Below, in pieces: positions 5,845 through 7,099 of a stretch of DNA of 7,099 nt (the first letter of the stretch is position 1; each line of letters begins with the position of its first letter). Source of the stretch: Candidatus Scatomorpha stercorigallinarum (lineage in GTDB: Bacteria > Bacillota_A > Clostridia > Oscillospirales > Oscillospiraceae); the NCBI GenBank assembly GCA_018713375.1, contig DVOV01000183.1:1-7099 (forward strand). The letters run 5' to 3'. Made by a program: the position numbers and the translations under genes. Under the pieces are notes generated by a model. The model saw only the letters and a list, made by a program, of their open reading frames with translations, was not told the DNA's origin and ran no database searches.

Positions 5845-7099
5845 ATGAAAAAGACAAAAAAGCTGCTGGCCATGGCGCTGGCGCTGGGGCTCCTGCCCGC
5901 GGCGGCGATGGCGGCGTGCGACCCGAAGGTCACTATAAGGAAAGCGGGCAGATTGCGGGCCAGATCGCGGCCTGCGAGGTGGAAGAGATCACGGACTTCG
6001 AGATCGAGGGCTCGCACGTGGTGTTTGATATCGGCTCCGCCGGTTTCTCGCCCTTCGCGCTCGTCTGGGAGACCGAAAAGGTGCCCGAGCCTGTGAGCCG
6101 GCTGACGGTAACCAAGAGCGCGGACAAGGACGAGGCGGCGGTGGGCGAGACCGTCACTTACACCATCACGGTCAAAAACACCGGCACTACGGTGCTCACG
6201 GGCGTGAAGGTCACCGACACGTTCAGCGGCGGCCACGGCGCGCTGCGCTTTGAGCTGCCCGACGGGGTGACGGACAACGGTGACGGGACGTTCACCATCG
6301 GCGAGCTGGCAGTTGGTGATAGCGTGGAGATAACGGCCAAATACACGGTGCTCGAAGAGGACGCCGGCACGACGCTGACGAATACGGCTGTGGCGGACAG
6401 CGCGGAGACCGGGCCGAATGAGACGACGGAGACCGTAGATATCCCCGAGGCCGAAGAGCCGGACGAGCCCTGGTGGCCGCCCATCATCCCGCCGGACGAC
6501 GATGACGACGATGACGATGACGAGCCTGTCCGTCCCGGCAGCACGGTGCCGCCGATGCTCAACGGGAAAGATCATTTCGCCTACGTCATCGGCTACGAGG
6601 ACGGCACGGTGAAACCGGAGGGCACCATCACGCGCGCAGAAGTTGCAACGATAGTTTTCCGCCTGCTGAAGCCGGAAGTGCGCGACGGCAACCTGACGAC
6701 CGCCAACAGCTTCGCGGACGTGGACGAAAGCGACTGGTATGATATGGCAGTGTCCACGCTGGTGAAGCTGGGCATCATCACGGGCCGGACGGAGAGCGTT
6801 TTCGACCCCGACGCGCCGATAACGCGGGCTGAATTCGCGGCGCTTTTTGCGCGGTTTGACGAGTCGGAGGCGCAGTTCGAGGGCTACTTTACGGACATTT
6901 CCGGCCACTGGGCGCGCGAGAGCATAGAGCGCGCGGCGGCGCTGGGCTGGATAACGGGCTACGAGGACGGGTCTTTCCGCCCGGATGCGGAGATAACGCG
7001 CGCGGAGGCGATGACGATGATAAACCGCGTGCTGGAGCGCGACCCGGTGAACGATGCAGATTTGCTGCCGGGGATGAGGGTGTGGAGCGACAACCCGCC
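5845..7099 (+). CDS. SLH-domain surface protein with DUF11-type repeat; frameshifted near the N-terminus, 3' end outside window
   Basis: Secreted protein held to the cell wall by SLH motifs, which in known families bind secondary cell-wall polymers. It starts at ATG 5845 after AGGAGA (5831-5836) with a typical signal peptide ending AMA. The starting frame then becomes unlike protein and stops at 6096. The frame one base back (from about 5931, HYKESGQIAG) continues open to the window end. One missing base near 5928-5930, for example in a former GGG run at AAGGT, joins the two. The downstream frame encodes 'FSPFALVWE' (common at the end of a preceding surface domain), a DUF11-type repeat from 6102 (LTVTKSADK, GETVTYTITVKNTG), a nine-Asp linker, and three SLH motifs starting near 6555, 6711 and 6888. 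Each SLH motif has ITRAE. Either this copy is broken or the base is a sequencing error. It probably shares a transcript with the degenerate recombinase. Confidence 0.82.
6495..6521 (+). repeat. GAY trinucleotide run encoding nine Asp
   Basis: Nine consecutive GAC/GAT codons follow a WWPPIIPP segment and precede the SLH motifs of the surface protein. It is a flexible, acidic, low-complexity linker between the DUF11-type repeat and the wall-anchoring part, and such a tract can change length by replication slippage. Confidence 0.8.

Noticed and set aside
5911..5935. Programmed -1 frameshift in the SLH gene
   Set aside because: No X-XXY-YYZ slippery heptamer or clear downstream pseudoknot is visible. 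A single missing base is simpler.
5550..6908. Long minus-strand open frame (452 aa) opposite the second recombinase and SLH gene
   Set aside because: It covers recognisable plus-strand domains and has no family resemblance, so it is a shadow frame.

Overview
The window suggests a GC-rich, Gram-positive-type anaerobe of the class Clostridia, probably gut-associated. The support is a lipoprotein-type sugar-binding protein, a C-terminally membrane-anchored surface protein with a poly-lysine tail, an S-layer homology (SLH) protein, and consensus AGGAGG ribosome binding sites. AT-rich sequence is confined to the intergenic regions. The family cannot be fixed from this window.

Left half (1-3537, all minus strand): a starch/maltodextrin capture and uptake operon, read from right to left. 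From a good sigma-A-type promoter at 3581-3609 the order is: a secreted, membrane-anchored protein with three starch-binding (CBM26-like) modules; a MalE-type maltodextrin-binding lipoprotein; a MalF-type permease; and a MalG-type permease cut by the left window edge. The last three genes are packed with a 1-base gap and a 4-base ATGA overlap. The first gene probably holds starch or large maltodextrins at the cell surface, the lipoprotein takes released oligosaccharides, and MalF/MalG carry them in. No ATPase gene is visible.

Middle (3538-5823): a divergent AT-rich intergenic region, then two adjacent plus-strand tyrosine-recombinase paralogues. The first has all catalytic residues. The second has lost the tyrosine nucleophile and most of the other catalytic residues, but its reading frame is intact. 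The 279 bases between them are dense in signals: two related 22-bp dyad sites in inverted orientation at the two edges, a strong rho-independent terminator, a perfect 12-bp hairpin, and an extended -10 promoter that points leftward, away from the second recombinase. This arrangement resembles an invertible promoter switch. Flipping the segment would aim the promoter at the second recombinase and the surface-protein gene behind it.

Right end (5845-7099, plus strand): 21 bases after the second recombinase starts a surface-protein gene. It encodes a signal peptide, a short segment, a DUF11-type repeat, a poly-aspartate linker and three SLH motifs. As read here it has a one-base frameshift just after the signal peptide, and it runs off the right edge. 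Recombinase, degenerate partner, switch-like intergenic region and surface protein together suggest a phase-variable surface-protein locus. This is inference from layout, not demonstrated.
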